Shown: piece after piece, positions 51,154 through 60,360 of the stretch
Numbering within the stretch: position 1 is the first letter of the stretch
Layout: every line of letters starts with the position of its first letter
From: Intestinicryptomonas porci
Lineage (GTDB): Bacteria; Verrucomicrobiota; Verrucomicrobiia; Opitutales; Intestinicryptomonadaceae
Assembly: GCF_033971905.1 (NCBI RefSeq)
Contig: NZ_JALBUT010000007.1
Location: 62,001 to 126,000, forward strand
DNA length: 64,000 nt
Direction: 5' to 3'
Translations under genes and position numbers: made by a program
The notes under the pieces: model-generated
Databases searched by the model: none
The model's input: the letters and a program-made list of their open reading frames with translations, nothing else
What the model was told of the DNA's origin: nothing

Positions 51154-52122
51154 TTAAAAATGGCTGAATCCCTCATCTTTGAACTCGGTTTTTACGCCCC
51201 AAGCGTCAATCAAATACAGCTTGGATTTTTCTCCGACTGACGAAACTATTCTACCGATTTCCGTAATTTCAGTCGAAGTTGCCGCCTTGAATTTGCTGAT
51301 GAAAGCGTCCACCTCAAAATCAGACATATCGGACATGGTAAAAAGAAGCTCGTAGTCTTCCCCATCGCACAAAGATTTTTTTAGAGAATTGCCGACGAAA
51401 TCGAATACGGGAATTTTATCCGCAAAAATCTCCGCGCTCTCGCCATCAGCCAATATGTCGAAAATGTCGCTTGCAAGACCGTCGCTTAAATCGGTGCAAG
51501 CCGAGACATTTGCGCACTTTGCCAAAAACAAGCCTTCCTTTAAGCGCGGCTCAAAAGTCAAATGACGCCCGCTTTCAAAACTCGCCCCGAGCGCGCCCGT
51601 CACAAAAATCCTGTCGCCACACTTTGCGCCACTGCGCAAAAGAGGCTTTTGAACAGCCCCCAAAAGAGTAAGGTGCATTGAAAAAAATCCGCCGTCCCCC
51701 CTTGCCACGTCTCCGCCCACAAACTTTACTCCGATTTTTTGAGCCGCGAATTTCAGCCCGCGCGCAAATTCTTCAATCCATTCTATCGAAATTTTTGGCG
51801 ATATTATTGAAGAAGTCATCGCATAAACGGGAACGCCCCCCATTGAGGCGATGTCGCTTGCATTTCTATTAAGAAGTTTTCTGCCGGCGTCAAAAGCGGA
51901 AGTTTCGGGCGAGAAATGCCGCCCCAAAATCACTGCATCACTCGTTGACAAAATGTTTTCCAAAGGAAAATTGCCTTTTGGCAAAACCGCGCAGTCATCG
52001 CCCGCGCCTTCGGGAGAAGGCGGCATGCAGGGCTTCAACGCGCCGCAAAAACGCCTTATGAGCTCCTTTTCAGAAAGCGAGCCCACCGATTTTGAAAATT
52101 CACGAGCAAAACATTCAGACAT
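51154..52122 (-). CDS. thiL: Thiamine-monophosphate kinase
   Basis: 322 residues. Phosphorylates thiamine monophosphate to the active cofactor thiamine diphosphate. Motifs of the PurM-like fold: GAGDDCAVLPKG (metal-binding Asp pair), STSDAVILGRHF, NRNASDIASMGGVPVYAM, KFVGGDVARGDGG and SACTDLSDGLASDI. Family length. The start overlaps the end of the CPBP protease gene by eight bases. No thi synthesis genes are adjacent. Confidence 0.94.
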   Translation of the reverse strand: MSECFAREFSKSVGSLSEKELIRRFCGALKPCMPPSPEGAGDDCAVLPKGNFPLENILSTSDAVILGRHFSPETSAFDAGRKLLNRNASDIASMGGVPVYAMTSSIISPKISIEWIEEFARGLKFAAQKIGVKFVGGDVARGDGGFFSMHLTLLGAVQKPLLRSGAKCGDRIFVTGALGASFESGRHLTFEPRLKEGLFLAKCANVSACTDLSDGLASDIFDILADGESAEIFADKIPVFDFVGNSLKKSLCDGEDYELLFTMSDMSDFEVDAFISKFKAATSTEITEIGRIVSSVGEKSKLYLIDAWGVKTEFKDEGFSHF

Positions 52123-52927
52123 TTATAAAATTTTCGTCAACCAACATTAAAAGCGACATCAAAGAATTAAAAAGAGAATGGACAACCATGGAGGCGCGTA
52201 AATCCCCGTAGCGTTCATAAACCGCAATCAATAGCAGGCTTAAAACGAATATAGGCATAAATGCGGGCAGGCTGAAATGTACGGCAGCAAACAAAACGCT
52301 GACAATGACCGCCGAAAAAACCGCCCCAAGCCTATTTTTTAATCCCCCGTACATAACTCCCCTGAAAACCAATTCCTCGGAAACAGGCGCAAGAAACATC
52401 ACGGAAAACAGCGCAAAAAACTTCATGCCGCCATCCACATCCCTGAAATACTCCACAACCTCCTGAGGCTCGATTTCGACGCCCCAAACAGTCAAGGCGA
52501 CATTCCAAAACAGAGAAACAAGCGCAATTAAGGAAAAAAGGCCGAAAAAATATCCCGCGCTTCCAAGCGCGATTTTAAGAAAGCCCGCAGATTTTTCCCA
52601 AAAAAGCCTTGGCTTTGAATCGCTCTTTTTTAAGAACAAAAAAACCGCCCCCACTACAATGAAGTGCAATACCCCCATGCTTATGAAAACCTGCTCCGAC
52701 TCGTTTTCGGTAAGGACTTCCGCCACTCTGTTTCCAATCGACGAACCGAACAAAACCGACATGGAAATCAAAAACGATATTAGAAAGAAGTCGGCAAGCG
52801 TAATGGCAAAGCCGACTTCCCTTTCGGGCTTTTTCAATTTTTTGCAAAGTTTTGAAAGAATTTCAAAACCGAATACAACCCAGGCAAGAAAAAACAGAAC
52901 GGGAACAAGCAGAAAAACCAAGTCCAT
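52115..52927 (-). CDS. CPBP family intramembrane glutamic endopeptidase
   Basis: 270 residues, about eight transmembrane helices. The CPBP/Abi (CAAX protease and bacteriocin-processing) signature is clear: SEELVFRGVMYGGL (EExxxR), FAAVHFSLPAF (first catalytic His) and ASMVVHSLFNSLMSLLM (second His and Asn). Acts in the inner membrane; bacterial substrates are mostly unknown. It lies between pyrC (7 bp) and thiL (overlap), probably one long minus-strand operon. Confidence 0.9.
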   Translation of the reverse strand: MDLVFLLVPVLFFLAWVVFGFEILSKLCKKLKKPEREVGFAITLADFFLISFLISMSVLFGSSIGNRVAEVLTENESEQVFISMGVLHFIVVGAVFLFLKKSDSKPRLFWEKSAGFLKIALGSAGYFFGLFSLIALVSLFWNVALTVWGVEIEPQEVVEYFRDVDGGMKFFALFSVMFLAPVSEELVFRGVMYGGLKNRLGAVFSAVIVSVLFAAVHFSLPAFMPIFVLSLLLIAVYERYGDLRASMVVHSLFNSLMSLLMLVDENFINV

Positions 52928-52934
52928 AAGGCTC

Positions 52935-54212
52935 TTAAACTTCCACGCCGTTTTCAGCGGTATAGACCCTGCGCCCGTTTACGAAAGTCTGCATGACCTT
53001 TGCGCAAAGCTTCTTGCCAAGCCACGGAGAATTTGACGAGCGCGAGAACGTTTTTTCGTAAACATATTCCGCGTCCAAGTCAATCAGCGCAAAGTCGGCG
53101 GGAGCGCCACACGACAATGTTCCTGCGTCCAAATTCAAAAGCTTTGCGGGATTGCACGTCATGAGGGCTACAAGCTTTTCAAGAGGCATTAGACCGCTTT
53201 TTACCAAAGCTTCATAGCACACACTGAAAGACGTTTCAAAGCCTATGATTCCAAAAGCCGCGTAATCGAACTCCTTATCCTTGTCGTTTACAGAGTGCGG
53301 GGCATGGTCTGTCGCTATGACGTCTATTGTGCCGTCGCAAAGACCTTTTATGATGGAGAGCCTGTCGCTTTCGTCCCTAAGCGGCGGATTCATCTTGGCG
53401 TTGGTGTTAAAGCCGTCGCAGGCGGCGGCGGTCAAGGCGATGTGGTGCGGAGTGGCTTCGGCTGAAACCTTTATTCCGCGAGCCTTTGCCCTGCGGACAA
53501 TATCGATGGAATATCCGCTTGAAAGGTGCTGCAAATGAACCCTTGCCCCCGTGTAGTGCGAAAGAATAACGTCTCTTGACACAATCAAATCCTCACCCGC
53601 AGACGGCCAGCCCGCAAGACCGAGCTTGTAAGACCATTCGCCCTCGTGAACCTGCCCTTTCGCGGTCAGCGTAGCCTCTTGGCAGTGGTCCATGACCAAA
53701 AGCCCGAACATGTCGGCATACTGCAAGGCGTTAAGCATAAGCTCGTTGTTTTGAACGCAACCGCCGTCGTCGGTAATCGCAACAACGCCTGCATTTTTCA
53801 AAGAGCCTATCGGTGCAAGCTTTTGCCCCGCCCTGCCCTCTGTGATACAGCCCGTCTGGTAAACTTTTACGACCGCATTCTGCTTTATAAGCTCGTCAAC
53901 CAGCTTTACTGTTGCGGTGTTGTCAACCGCGGGAACGGTATTGGGCATTGCGACAACGCTCGTAATTCCGCCCGCCGCCGCCGCGCTTGTCCCCGTCCTT
54001 ATGGTTTCTTTTGAGGTTTGCCCAGGCTCGCGCAAATGCGCGTGAATATCCACAATCCCGGGGATTAAAAGCATTCCGTTTGCGTCGATTGCTTCCGCGC
54101 CGTCGGGAGATTGCGAAACGAACTTTCCGTTTGAAACATGCACGTCCGCAATTTTATCGACATTGTTTGCGGGATCCACCACTCTGGCGTTTTTTATTGT
54201 AAAATTTTTCAT
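52935..54212 (-). CDS. pyrC: Dihydroorotase (class I)
   Basis: 425 residues from the ATG at 54212 (MKNFTIKNARVVDPANNVD); a longer in-frame ATG at 54284 would run into pyrB. Zn-dependent amidohydrolase of pyrimidine synthesis, carbamoyl-aspartate to dihydroorotate. Motifs: DIHAHLREPGQTSKETI (metal His pair and substrate Arg), MDHCQEATL, and VIATDHAPHSVNDK with the catalytic Asp. It starts 13 bp after pyrB, matching the pyrB-pyrC pairing seen with class I dihydroorotases. Confidence 0.95.
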   Translation of the reverse strand: MKNFTIKNARVVDPANNVDKIADVHVSNGKFVSQSPDGAEAIDANGMLLIPGIVDIHAHLREPGQTSKETIRTGTSAAAAGGITSVVAMPNTVPAVDNTATVKLVDELIKQNAVVKVYQTGCITEGRAGQKLAPIGSLKNAGVVAITDDGGCVQNNELMLNALQYADMFGLLVMDHCQEATLTAKGQVHEGEWSYKLGLAGWPSAGEDLIVSRDVILSHYTGARVHLQHLSSGYSIDIVRRAKARGIKVSAEATPHHIALTAAACDGFNTNAKMNPPLRDESDRLSIIKGLCDGTIDVIATDHAPHSVNDKDKEFDYAAFGIIGFETSFSVCYEALVKSGLMPLEKLVALMTCNPAKLLNLDAGTLSCGAPADFALIDLDAEYVYEKTFSRSSNSPWLGKKLCAKVMQTFVNGRRVYTAENGVEV

Positions 54213-54225
54213 GAAAAGCCGCTTT

Positions 54226-55188
54226 CTATTTGATTTTTGACGCCGCGCACAGGCAAAGATGAATTGCCGCCATTCTGACTGCAACGCCGTTTGTAACCTG
54301 GCTTAAAATAACCGAACGCGGGGAATCCGCAAGGTAGGTGTCAACTTCAACTCCCCTGTTTATAGGCCCCGGGTGCATTATTATTGCGTCTTTTTTAAGG
54401 AAGCCCTCGCGCAGCCTGTTAAGACCAAAAACATTGGCATACTCGGATATCGAAGGGAAGTAGTTTGCGCTCTGGCGTTCGTGCTGTATTCTCAAAAGCA
54501 TGACAGCGTCCGCATCTTTCACCGCATCTTTCAAATCGTGGCAGACTTTAACGCCCATCTTTTCAAATTCGCGCGGAACCAAAGTTGAAGGCCCCGACAA
54601 AACGACATCCACTCCCTGCTTTTTGAGGCAGTATATGTTTGAGCGCGCGACCCTGCTGAAAAGAATGTCCCCCAAAATCGTAACTTTCTTGCCCCTCAAA
54701 TCGTCGCCGAATTTTTCGCGCAGGGTAAAAGAATCGAGGAGAGCCTGCGTCGGGTGGGCATGCGCCCCGTCGCCCGCGTTTATGACGGGAATGCGCAGAC
54801 GCTCCGCAAGATACTTTGCGGCTCCCGCGGCGGAGTGGCGTATGATAATCATGTCGGCGGTGATTGCCTCGAGATTTTTTGCGGTGTCTTTCAACGTCTC
54901 GCCCTTTGTTATGGAAGAGGCGGACGAATTTACCGACAATACATCAGCCCCAAGCCGATAAGCCGACATTTCAAAGGCGTTGCGCGTGCGCGTGCTCGGC
55001 TCCAAAAACAAATTCACTATGGTTTTTCCGCGCTGGCAGGGAAGCTTGCCGAGCTTGTTTACAATGCTTTCCTTAAAAACTTTGGCAAGAGCCATAATCT
55101 CTTCGATTTCCCAAAGCTCTAAATCTTTAATGTTTGTGAGATCCTTGCGGAACCACTTGAAAGAATTTAAAAATTTTACGGATGCCAT
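54226..55188 (-). CDS. pyrB: Aspartate carbamoyltransferase catalytic subunit
   Basis: 320 residues. Condenses carbamoyl phosphate with aspartate. Motifs: FLEPSTRTRNAFEMSAYRLGA (carbamoyl phosphate binding), GDGAHAHPTQALLD, ILGDILFSRVARSN, RIQHERQ and MHPGPINRGVEVD. No regulatory pyrI subunit is nearby. It heads the pyrB-pyrC-CPBP-thiL string. Confidence 0.96.
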   Translation of the reverse strand: MASVKFLNSFKWFRKDLTNIKDLELWEIEEIMALAKVFKESIVNKLGKLPCQRGKTIVNLFLEPSTRTRNAFEMSAYRLGADVLSVNSSASSITKGETLKDTAKNLEAITADMIIIRHSAAGAAKYLAERLRIPVINAGDGAHAHPTQALLDSFTLREKFGDDLRGKKVTILGDILFSRVARSNIYCLKKQGVDVVLSGPSTLVPREFEKMGVKVCHDLKDAVKDADAVMLLRIQHERQSANYFPSISEYANVFGLNRLREGFLKKDAIIMHPGPINRGVEVDTYLADSPRSVILSQVTNGVAVRMAAIHLCLCAASKIK

Positions 55189-55254
55189 ATACTGCTATTT
55201 TAAAGAATATTGAACCTGCGCAAATATTTTGTCAAAAAAAATCCGAACGGGCGC

Positions 55255-55290
55255 AAAAAAACTGCGGACGGAAAGCCCGCAGTTTTGCAA
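55255..55290 (-). terminator. Terminator of metY
   Basis: On the minus strand AAAACTGCGG, a nine-base loop, CCGCAGTTTT and further T, directly after the metY stop. Confidence 0.9.
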
Positions 55291-55292
55291 AT

Positions 55293-56564
55293 TTATTTTT
55301 CAAGAGCCTGTTTGAAATCAACAATAATGTCGTCTATATGCTCGATGCCGACGCTAACCCTGATTAGCTCGGGAAGAATGCCCGTTTCTCTCTGTGCTTC
55401 TTCCGAAAGCTGGCGGTGCGTTGTGCTTGCGGGATGCAAAACGCTCGTGCGCGAATCCGCAACGTGTATGACTTGCGCCGCAAGCTTCAAGGAATTCATG
55501 AACTTTTCCGCCTCATGCGCCCCGCCCTTCGGACCGAAAGTCAAAACGCCGCTGCAAGCCTTTAAGTATTTGTCGGCATAAGGCTTTTCGGGAGAGGATT
55601 TAAGCCCAGGATACTCGACCCACGAAACTTTCGGGTGGTTTTCCAAAAACTCGGCAAGCTTCAAGGCGTTGGAGCTGTGACGCTCCATGCGAAGCGGAAG
55701 CGTCTCCAAATTCATGTTTATCAAGAACGCGTTTTGCGGCGACAAAATCGCGCCCGTATCGCGCATTATGTGCGTGCGCGCCTTGACCAAAAACGCGAAT
55801 TTGCCAAACTTCTTGGCGTAAACCATGCCGTGATAGCTTTCATCAGGCGTGCAAAAATCGGGGAATTTAGGGTTGTCGTAATTGAAGTCTCCCTTGTCAA
55901 CGATAATTCCGCCCATTGCAGAGGCATGCCCGTCGGCATACTTTGAAAGGCTGTGGATTACCAAATTCGCCCCGAAGTCAAAAGGTCTGCATAATGCGGG
56001 TGTCGGGAAAGTATTGTCAACGGCAAACGGAATGTTAAATTCCCTTGCGACATTCGCAAACTTTTCAAAATCCAAAACTTTGACGCTCGGGTTTGACAAA
56101 GTTTCGCCAAAAATAAATTTTGTGTTCGGGCGAACTTTTGAACGTATTTCATCTGCGCTTGCCTTGGGGTCAACAAAAGTAACTTCGACGCCGAGCTTTT
56201 TTACGGTGTGCGCAAACAAGTTGTAAGTTCCTCCGTAAATTGTCGATGCGCTCAAGATGTGGTCGCCCGCATTGCACAAATTAAAAATAAGAGCCGTCGA
56301 AGCCGCCTGTCCGCTCGAAAACGCAATCGCACCTATTCCGCCTTCAAGAGCCGCAAACTTGCGCTCAAGCGCGTCGATTGTCGGATTTCCAAGCCGTGTG
56401 TAAAAGTAGCCGCTTTCGTCAAGGTCGAACAGCTTTGCAAGCTCTTCGCATGAAGTGTATCTGAAAGTCGTGCTTTGGCAAATCGGCAATACGCGCGGCT
56501 CGCCGTTTTTCGGTTCGTAGCCCGCCTGTACGGCAAGCGTTTCGATATGAGTCTTGTTTTCCAT
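55293..56564 (-). CDS. metY: O-acetylhomoserine sulfhydrylase (MetY-type, PLP-dependent)
   Basis: 423 residues of the Cys/Met metabolism PLP family, with the length and insertions of the O-acetylhomoserine aminocarboxypropyltransferase subgroup. Motifs: AIAFSSGQAASTALIFNLCNAGDHI, YGGTYNLFAHT, NTFPTPALCRPFDFGANLV, the PLP lysine in HSLSKYADGHASAMGG, and SVGIEHIDDIIVDFKQAL. Makes homocysteine directly from sulfide and an acyl-homoserine. It starts 13 bp after rluD, so no room remains for a SAM riboswitch. Confidence 0.93.
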   Translation of the reverse strand: MENKTHIETLAVQAGYEPKNGEPRVLPICQSTTFRYTSCEELAKLFDLDESGYFYTRLGNPTIDALERKFAALEGGIGAIAFSSGQAASTALIFNLCNAGDHILSASTIYGGTYNLFAHTVKKLGVEVTFVDPKASADEIRSKVRPNTKFIFGETLSNPSVKVLDFEKFANVAREFNIPFAVDNTFPTPALCRPFDFGANLVIHSLSKYADGHASAMGGIIVDKGDFNYDNPKFPDFCTPDESYHGMVYAKKFGKFAFLVKARTHIMRDTGAILSPQNAFLINMNLETLPLRMERHSSNALKLAEFLENHPKVSWVEYPGLKSSPEKPYADKYLKACSGVLTFGPKGGAHEAEKFMNSLKLAAQVIHVADSRTSVLHPASTTHRQLSEEAQRETGILPELIRVSVGIEHIDDIIVDFKQALEK

Positions 56565-56577
56565 GTTATTAGATTTT

Positions 56578-57549
56578 TTAAAGGTTGGCGGTTTCCCTCA
56601 AAACTTTTATGAGGTTTAGGAAGTCGCTCGGCGGCTTTGCTGAAACATCAATCTGCTTTTCGGGATTTACAGGATGCGCCATTTTAAGCGAATAGGCGTG
56701 AAGCATAACCCTCTGCGGCGGCTCGATTTTCTTCATTTTGTTCTTTTGGAAATTGTAAGTGTAATCTCCGAGTATGGGAAATCCGATTGAAGAGAGATGG
56801 ACGCGGATTGGATGCGTCCTGCCCGTAAAAATTCGGCATTTCAAAAGAGCCGCGTCGCTTCCGAAGCTTTCGAGCATTTCCCAGTCGGTATGCGCGTCCC
56901 TGCCCGATAAATCGTCGCAAACGCACATCTTGGTGCGGAAGTCGGGATGCCTTGCAATCGCCTTTTGTATAGACCCCGTGCGAACCGACGGAACACCGCA
57001 TACAAGCGCGACATAGGTTTTTTCCATATCGCGCTCCGAAAACATTTTGACAAGGCTGTAATAAGCCCTGTCGGTCTTGGCCATAATCATGACGCCCGAA
57101 GTTTCCTTGTCGAGCCTGTGGACAATACCGGGGCGCATCGCGCCTCCCGCCATGCTGAGTTTTGACTTGCAGTGGTGCATCATCGCATGGCACAAAGTGT
57201 CCTCTCCCGTTCCGCTTCCGGGGTGGACTGTCATTCCCGCGGGCTTGTTCACCACAACAACATCTTCGTCCTCGTACAAAATTTCAACGGGTATTTCAAC
57301 GGGTTTTACCTCTGCGGGCGGAATTTCGGGAAGGACAATTTCAACAACGTCCCCCGCCTCCAATATCCGCTTTTTGGGAATTGCCTCGCCCGATATTTTC
57401 ACATTGCCACCCTTAAAGCTTTCTTCGAGCCTCGAACGCGAAAATTCCCCCGCAAAAAATGCGGAAACAGCCTTGTCTGCCCTGACAGGTTCCGCGCCCT
57501 CGGGGTGAACGTAAAGGCGCACTTGCGGCTCGGTTTCGGGCGCGCTCAT
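56578..57549 (-). CDS. RluA/RluD family 23S rRNA pseudouridine synthase
   Basis: 323 residues. An N-terminal S4 RNA-binding domain (VRADKAVSAFFAGEFSRSRLEESFKGGNV) precedes the catalytic domain with the active-site Asp in HRLDKETSGVMIMAKT, and GRTHPIRVHLSSIGFPILGD near the end. Closest in layout to RluD, which modifies helix 69 of 23S rRNA, though the exact target is inferred. Its start overlaps the def stop by four bases. Confidence 0.92.
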   Translation of the reverse strand: MSAPETEPQVRLYVHPEGAEPVRADKAVSAFFAGEFSRSRLEESFKGGNVKISGEAIPKKRILEAGDVVEIVLPEIPPAEVKPVEIPVEILYEDEDVVVVNKPAGMTVHPGSGTGEDTLCHAMMHHCKSKLSMAGGAMRPGIVHRLDKETSGVMIMAKTDRAYYSLVKMFSERDMEKTYVALVCGVPSVRTGSIQKAIARHPDFRTKMCVCDDLSGRDAHTDWEMLESFGSDAALLKCRIFTGRTHPIRVHLSSIGFPILGDYTYNFQKNKMKKIEPPQRVMLHAYSLKMAHPVNPEKQIDVSAKPPSDFLNLIKVLRETANL

Positions 57550-58127
57550 TTCTGCCCCTTCAAGAAGTCGCGCGAAGAACGCTTTATTTTTTTGAGCTTG
57601 GACGATATTTTCAAAAGCTGTTTGGAAGAGAGTCTGTCAACAAAAGTGACGCCGTCCAAATGGTCGTTTTCGTGCTGGATACAGCGCGCAAAAAGCCCGT
57701 CGCAAACGATTTCATGCCGCAATCCGCGCAAGTCGTTGTAAGTCAGCCTCACCTTGTAAAAACGCTCTACTTCAGCATAAATCCCGGGGAAGGAAAGGCA
57801 ACCCTCCTCCGCGGTTTCAACATACATGCCCGCGTTTTCAACTTCAGGATTTACGGCAACAAGCGGCATTGCAAGCTCAAGAGGAACATATCGCCCGTCG
57901 AGAGTGAAATTGCATTCGCTATCCGTATCGACTCTGCGGCGCATGTCGATTACAAACATTCTTTTAGATATGCCGACCTGCGGAGCGGCAAGCCCTATGC
58001 CGTTTGCCTCGCACATCGTCTCAAACATATCGTTTGCGAGCGTTTCAAGCTCATCGTTAAATATGTCGATGTCTTCCGCCTTCTGCTTCAAGACAGGCTC
58101 TCCGTACTGTGTGACGCGCATCTGCAT
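57546..58127 (-). CDS. def: Peptide deformylase
   Basis: 193 residues. Removes the formyl group from nascent proteins; metal-dependent. All three motifs are present: GIGLAAPQVGISKRM (motif 1), EEGCLSFPGIYAEV (motif 2, metal Cys) and QHENDHLDGVTFVD (motif 3, HExxH variant with both metal His). Coupled by overlap to the rluD-like gene, with an unrecognised small protein gene 15 bp upstream. Confidence 0.96.
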   Translation of the reverse strand: MQMRVTQYGEPVLKQKAEDIDIFNDELETLANDMFETMCEANGIGLAAPQVGISKRMFVIDMRRRVDTDSECNFTLDGRYVPLELAMPLVAVNPEVENAGMYVETAEEGCLSFPGIYAEVERFYKVRLTYNDLRGLRHEIVCDGLFARCIQHENDHLDGVTFVDRLSSKQLLKISSKLKKIKRSSRDFLKGQK

Positions 58128-58142
58128 AAGAATTTCCTGAAT

Positions 58143-58586
58143 TTACTCTGTTGGAATTTTGTTGTTTGTTGGAACGACCAAAACGGGTTCCTTGCTCTTT
58201 ATCCAAATTTTCTGCTCCTTGAAAATCTTTGCAGAACCGAACTCGCAGGCTTCGGCGACGGTGCGCACGGGATAACGTCTGCCCTTTATCGAACGGTTGA
58301 AGTCGTACGCGCCAAGATGGAGCTTTTCAAGCGCGGTTGCGGGATTGTCGTCTTCGGGAATTTGCACAACCCACCCCGTGAAGTCGGTATCACCCTTGAA
58401 CTTGCCGTAAGGGTCGCTCAAAAGGAACACAAACTGCTTTTTTACAGGAGGCTCTTTTTCGCCTTTGGACTCCTCCGCAAGCTTTGTCTCCATATTGATG
58501 TCCTCTATGATTTTGGCGATGTCAAGCGTGTCTATTTTAGCGCGCTGAAGCACCATTTTTACCAATTCCAAATCTACCTTTGCCAT
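58143..58586 (-). CDS. Conserved-looking protein of unknown function in the def operon
   Basis: 147 residues without signal peptide or membrane segment. The N-terminal 50 residues form a helical part (MAKVDLELVKMVLQRAKIDT), followed by an alpha/beta part (FVFLLSDPYGKF, GWVVQIPEDD, PATALEKLHLGAYDFN) and a beta-rich end. I recognise no family. It is probably the first gene of an operon with def and the pseudouridine synthase, which would point to translation or RNA, but this is guesswork. Confidence 0.75.
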   Translation of the reverse strand: MAKVDLELVKMVLQRAKIDTLDIAKIIEDINMETKLAEESKGEKEPPVKKQFVFLLSDPYGKFKGDTDFTGWVVQIPEDDNPATALEKLHLGAYDFNRSIKGRRYPVRTVAEACEFGSAKIFKEQKIWIKSKEPVLVVPTNNKIPTE

Positions 58587-58810
58587 ACTGACTTTCTAAA
58601 AATTCCTTTCGGGCGGAAAATCGTAAAACTTCCGCGTTTTTTATGTTTTAACCGTAAAAATTTGCCCGATTTCGCCAAAAAGTCAAGTTATATAAAAAAT
58701 CGAAACAACCCGGTCGGCGAAAAGCTCTTTTTTTTTAATAAAAGATTTTACAAACGCGGAAATACAATCTTTACTTGAAAGATTAAGACAAACTTAAAAT
58801 AAAGCAGACT

Positions 58811-59593
58811 ATGCCCGCAAAAATATTTTCAATAGCAAACCAAAAAGGCGGCGTTGGCAAGACCACGACAGCAGTAAACTTGTCCGCCGCACTCGCGCGC
58901 AGAAAAATCAGGACTCTTCTTGTTGACATGGACCAGCAGGCAAGCGCGACAAGCGCGCTCGGCATAGAAAAAAAACAGGGGGCGAGTCTTTACAAAGTCA
59001 TGTGCGGAGAAGGCTCCGCAAACGATAAAGTTCTGCCAACCGGGCGCGACAGGCTTTCGATAATCCCGTCAGAAGTCGATATTTCCGCAATAGAAGTCGA
59101 GCTTTCGGGCAGCGAAAACTATCTTTTAAGGCTCAAGGAATGCCTTGAACCGCTCAAAAATTCAGAAGAGTACGACGCCATAATAATCGACGCCCCGCCG
59201 TCGCTCGGGCTTCTTTCAATGAACTCCCTCGCCGCCTCCGACTATCTTTTGATTGCGCTTCAATGCGAATATTTGGCAATGGAAGGATTGGGGCAGATTT
59301 TGGGGGTTGTCGAACAGCTCCAAAACGCGGGTGTTTCAGATTCCCTTCAGCTTGGCGGCGTGGTAATGACCATGTACGACTCGCGCACAAACCTTTCAAA
59401 GCAGGTTGTAAACGAAGTGCGCGCCCACCTTGGCGACTATGTGTTTAAAACAATGATTCCGCGCACGGTAAGGCTCGCGGAAGCCCCGAGCTTCGGCAGA
59501 ACCATTTTCGAGCACGCCCGCTTTAACGAAGGCTCTTTTGCATACGACAAGCTTGCAAAGGAGATAATAAACCGCTTCGCCCTAAAAAAATGA
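58811..59593 (+). CDS. parA: ParA/Soj chromosome partitioning ATPase
   Basis: 260 residues. Deviant Walker A motif NQKGGVGKTTTAVNLSAAL (residues 10-28), Walker A' LLVDMDQQASATSALG, Walker B YDAIIIDAPPSLGLLS, and the C-terminal DNA-binding region with IPRTVRLAEAPSFGRTI, typical of chromosomal ParA. It works with ParB on parS sites to segregate origins. No parB gene or parS-like sequence follows; the next gene is rnc, with an ATGA overlap. The stop codon lies at the start of rnc. Confidence 0.95.
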   Translation: MPAKIFSIANQKGGVGKTTTAVNLSAALARRKIRTLLVDMDQQASATSALGIEKKQGASLYKVMCGEGSANDKVLPTGRDRLSIIPSEVDISAIEVELSGSENYLLRLKECLEPLKNSEEYDAIIIDAPPSLGLLSMNSLAASDYLLIALQCEYLAMEGLGQILGVVEQLQNAGVSDSLQLGGVVMTMYDSRTNLSKQVVNEVRAHLGDYVFKTMIPRTVRLAEAPSFGRTIFEHARFNEGSFAYDKLAKEIINRFALKK

Positions 59594-60360
59594 TTACGCT
59601 CAGAGGCTACATAAAAGGGCTGATGAAACGCCGCGCAGTCCGCAAGGGGCTGAAAAAACGCAAAAAGATTTTATCGCAAAAAGCAATCGAGCAGTTTTCG
59701 TCTCTTGAAAAAAACATAGGCTACATCTTTAACGACAAATCGCTTTTAAAGCTCGCCCTGACACACCCCAGCTCGGTAAATTCGGCGCATTCGCGCATAC
59801 TCTCAAACCAGAGGCTCGAATTTTTGGGAGATGCTGTTTTGCAGACAATCATAAGCGACTTGGTTTACCACAACTTGGACGACAAGCAGGAAGGCGATTT
59901 AACCCGCGCAAGAATTGCAATGACGCACGGCAAGTTCTTGGCTAAGCTTGCAGAGGGCCTGTCAATCCCCGAAAATTTGATTTTGCCCAAAAAGCTCGCG
60001 CACCTGCGCGAAGTATCATCGGCAAAAGAGGACGCCTTTGAGTCGGTGGTGGGCGCAATTTATTTGGATGCGGGCTTTGAGCAAACCAAGCGCATTGTGC
60101 TCTCATGGTACGAAGCGGAAACTTTGGATGTCGGTGAAATGGTCACTACGCAAAACCCGAAAGGCAAACTCCAAGAGCTTGCCGCAAAGAAGTCTATGAC
60201 GGTGAAATATCGCCTCGCCTCCCAGACGGGCCCCGACCACAACAAAAAGTTTGAAATGGAAGTTTTGATTGACGACGCCGTTTACGGCTCGGCAACAGCC
60301 TCGTCCAAAAAAGAGGCGGAAACAAAAGCGGCGCAAATCGCGCTCGAAAAATTTGCATGA
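59590..60360 (+). CDS. rnc: Ribonuclease III
   Basis: 256 residues. The RNase III domain signature is NQRLEFLGDAVLQTIISDLVY, and the metal acids are in EDAFESVVGAIYLDAG. A C-terminal dsRNA-binding domain follows (NPKGKLQELAAKKSMTVKY ... GSATASSKKEAETKAAQIALEKF). A basic 30-residue N-terminal extension (MKRRAVRKGLKKRKK) is additional. Matures rRNA; RNase III also cuts crRNA:tracrRNA duplexes in type II CRISPR systems, so it could serve the locus at 14802-20213. Overlaps parA and mfd. Confidence 0.96.
   Translation: MITLRGYIKGLMKRRAVRKGLKKRKKILSQKAIEQFSSLEKNIGYIFNDKSLLKLALTHPSSVNSAHSRILSNQRLEFLGDAVLQTIISDLVYHNLDDKQEGDLTRARIAMTHGKFLAKLAEGLSIPENLILPKKLAHLREVSSAKEDAFESVVGAIYLDAGFEQTKRIVLSWYEAETLDVGEMVTTQNPKGKLQELAAKKSMTVKYRLASQTGPDHNKKFEMEVLIDDAVYGSATASSKKEAETKAAQIALEKFA

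Noticed and set aside
55189..56577. A SAM riboswitch controlling metY.
   Set aside because: Only 13 bp separate metY from the upstream gene, and no structured leader is possible there.
58587..58810. A replication origin or parS site beside parA.
   Set aside because: No parS-like palindrome, DnaA boxes or parB gene were seen; the gap looks like an ordinary divergent promoter region.
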